From: Vigna angularis
Taxonomy: Eukaryota; Streptophyta; Magnoliopsida; Fabales; Fabaceae
NCBI RefSeq assembly: GCF_016808095.1
Contig: NC_068976.1
Coordinates: 12,061,001-12,125,000, forward strand
Direction: 5' to 3'
Length of the DNA stretch: 64,000 nucleotides
This document shows, in pieces, positions 63,171 to 64,000 of this stretch (position 1 is the stretch's first letter; every line of letters begins with the position of its first letter). The notes under the pieces were generated by a model, which had not been told where the DNA came from, made no database searches, and saw only the letters and a program-made list of their open reading frames with translations. Made by a program: the position numbers and the translations under genes.

Positions 63171-63548
63171 CAAGTTGCTCTTTGGTGGCAACAGTGGCCA
63201 TGGCGGTGGGTTTGTGTTCAACATGTCGGCGCTGGCGTTTGGCCAATTGTTTTCTCAGAGGGGACCCCTTCAGTCCAGTAACACCCCTTCGGTTCGCGCT
63301 TGGATATACCCTTCGGTCGATCACCACCATCACTACTTCTCGTCGCTGATCCACTAGGGCTCCGTCGCGGCGGCTTCTTCAACGGCGGTGGACTCTCTTT
63401 CGCATTCCAGCACGAATTCAGGGTGAAGAGGAGCACAACGGTGTATCCGACAAGCTGTCCTCTGCTTCCTCCGATTCTCGCCATTGATTTCAAAAACACA
63501 TAAAAGATCCCAAATTTGTTCTTCCCGAGGTTCTTTCTCACGACCCAA
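63171..63548. other. GC-rich patch, possible captured gene fragment or exon
   Basis: Much richer in G and C than its surroundings. On the minus strand an ATG at 63484..63482 opens 88 codons beginning MARIGGSRGQLVGYTVVLLF, a hydrophobic start like a signal peptide, then a Pro/Arg/Ser-rich part. On the plus strand another frame is open for 60 codons. Neither product is recognised. It abuts the Copia LTR on its left, with a MULE-type terminus about 420 bases to its right, so a captured fragment is possible. Confidence 0.35.
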
Positions 63549-64000
63549 TTCTTAAAATCTCAATAGTGTTCCTCCTTTTTCGTTTCTCTTACTCAGTATT
63601 TTTTGTTAATGTTATTTTAGGGCATGTGGGTTGCATTGAAGATGACTCGGTTGATAAAGAGAACATGCTTTTGAATGAATTTTCAAGAAAACTTAGTTGA
63701 TAAAGAGAACATGTTTTGCTTGGTTTGATTGGTTGATTGAAGATAAACCCTAATTTTTCAAGAAATCCTTATTCTGATTTTAGAAAAACATTGAAATGTG
63801 ACACACATTTAACATGAAGGCTAGCATCAGATGTGGCATATAGTTAGCCAAATCAGAAAAAATTTAACGTCATTACTTTTTGAGTACTAAAGATTCGAGT
63901 TTCCTAAGAAAGTGAATGAAAATAAACAAACATTTGGAAGACTGACGAAATCCAAAATAACATGATACTTAAGGAATTAAAAACATATTTAACCCTTATT
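63549..64000. mobile_element. Right terminus of a MULE-type element at the window edge
   Basis: Inverse-complemented from 63995, the sequence reads GGGTTAAATATGTTTTTAAT and then TCCTTAA. The first 27 bases differ at one position from the TIR of the MITE at 34470. The five following bases TTATT would be the start of its 9-bp target duplication, cut by the window edge. The rest of this stretch is noncoding. The partner terminus is not established. Confidence 0.6.

Overview
The window is plant nuclear DNA, very probably from a legume of the Phaseoleae (Vigna/Phaseolus type). This rests on AT-rich intergenic DNA, spliced genes with canonical GT-AG introns, plant-specific gene families (L-type lectin receptor kinase, clade A PP2C, ALP1-like domesticated transposase, plant CWC27-type cyclophilin) and dense nested plant transposons. 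The species is inference; nothing here fixes it.

Five host loci are recognisable, all on the minus strand. (1) 1..347: first coding exon of a truncated-looking gene whose product matches the coiled-coil tail region of PRAF (PH-RCC1-FYVE) proteins; it runs off the left edge. (2) 7081..9084: intact intronless L-type lectin receptor-like kinase of 667 aa. (3) 13662..17062: four coding exons of a clade A protein phosphatase 2C (HAB1-like, 554 aa), a negative regulator of ABA signalling, with a likely 5'-UTR intron. (4) 41999..43633: intronless ALP1-like protein from a Harbinger transposase, lacking the expected catalytic acids. (5) 50682..57300: ten-exon cyclophilin CYP57/CWC27 homologue (491 aa), a spliceosome-associated PPIase.

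The rest is mostly repeats. 26171..27185 is a complete Pack-MULE (165-bp TIRs, 9-bp target duplication) carrying a broken NDR1/HIN1-like gene fragment. 27495..29934 and 31001..34293 are two diverged, very long solo-LTR-like insertions of one family, each with its own short motif array; the second holds a nested ~1.07-kb insert with paired ATAATCGATTAT palindromes. 34470..39922 is a small MULE-type MITE (147-bp TIRs, perfect 9-bp TSD) split by a young complete Copia element (34703..39774, 290-bp LTRs, perfect 5-bp TSD) with broken reading frames. 58850..63170 is an older Copia that has lost gag and protease. Smaller items are a degenerate Copia (about 19330..20410), a 247-bp tandem duplication, an AACGGATGT-containing tandem array (22375..23392), CACTA-type debris, MITEs, two (TA)55 tracts and a CTT minisatellite.

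The five genes do not form a pathway; they are independent loci separated by transposon-rich DNA. No bacterial-type operon, CRISPR, tRNA or rRNA gene was seen. The most informative features are the element boundaries, because target duplications and TIR/LTR divergence allow the order of insertions to be read.
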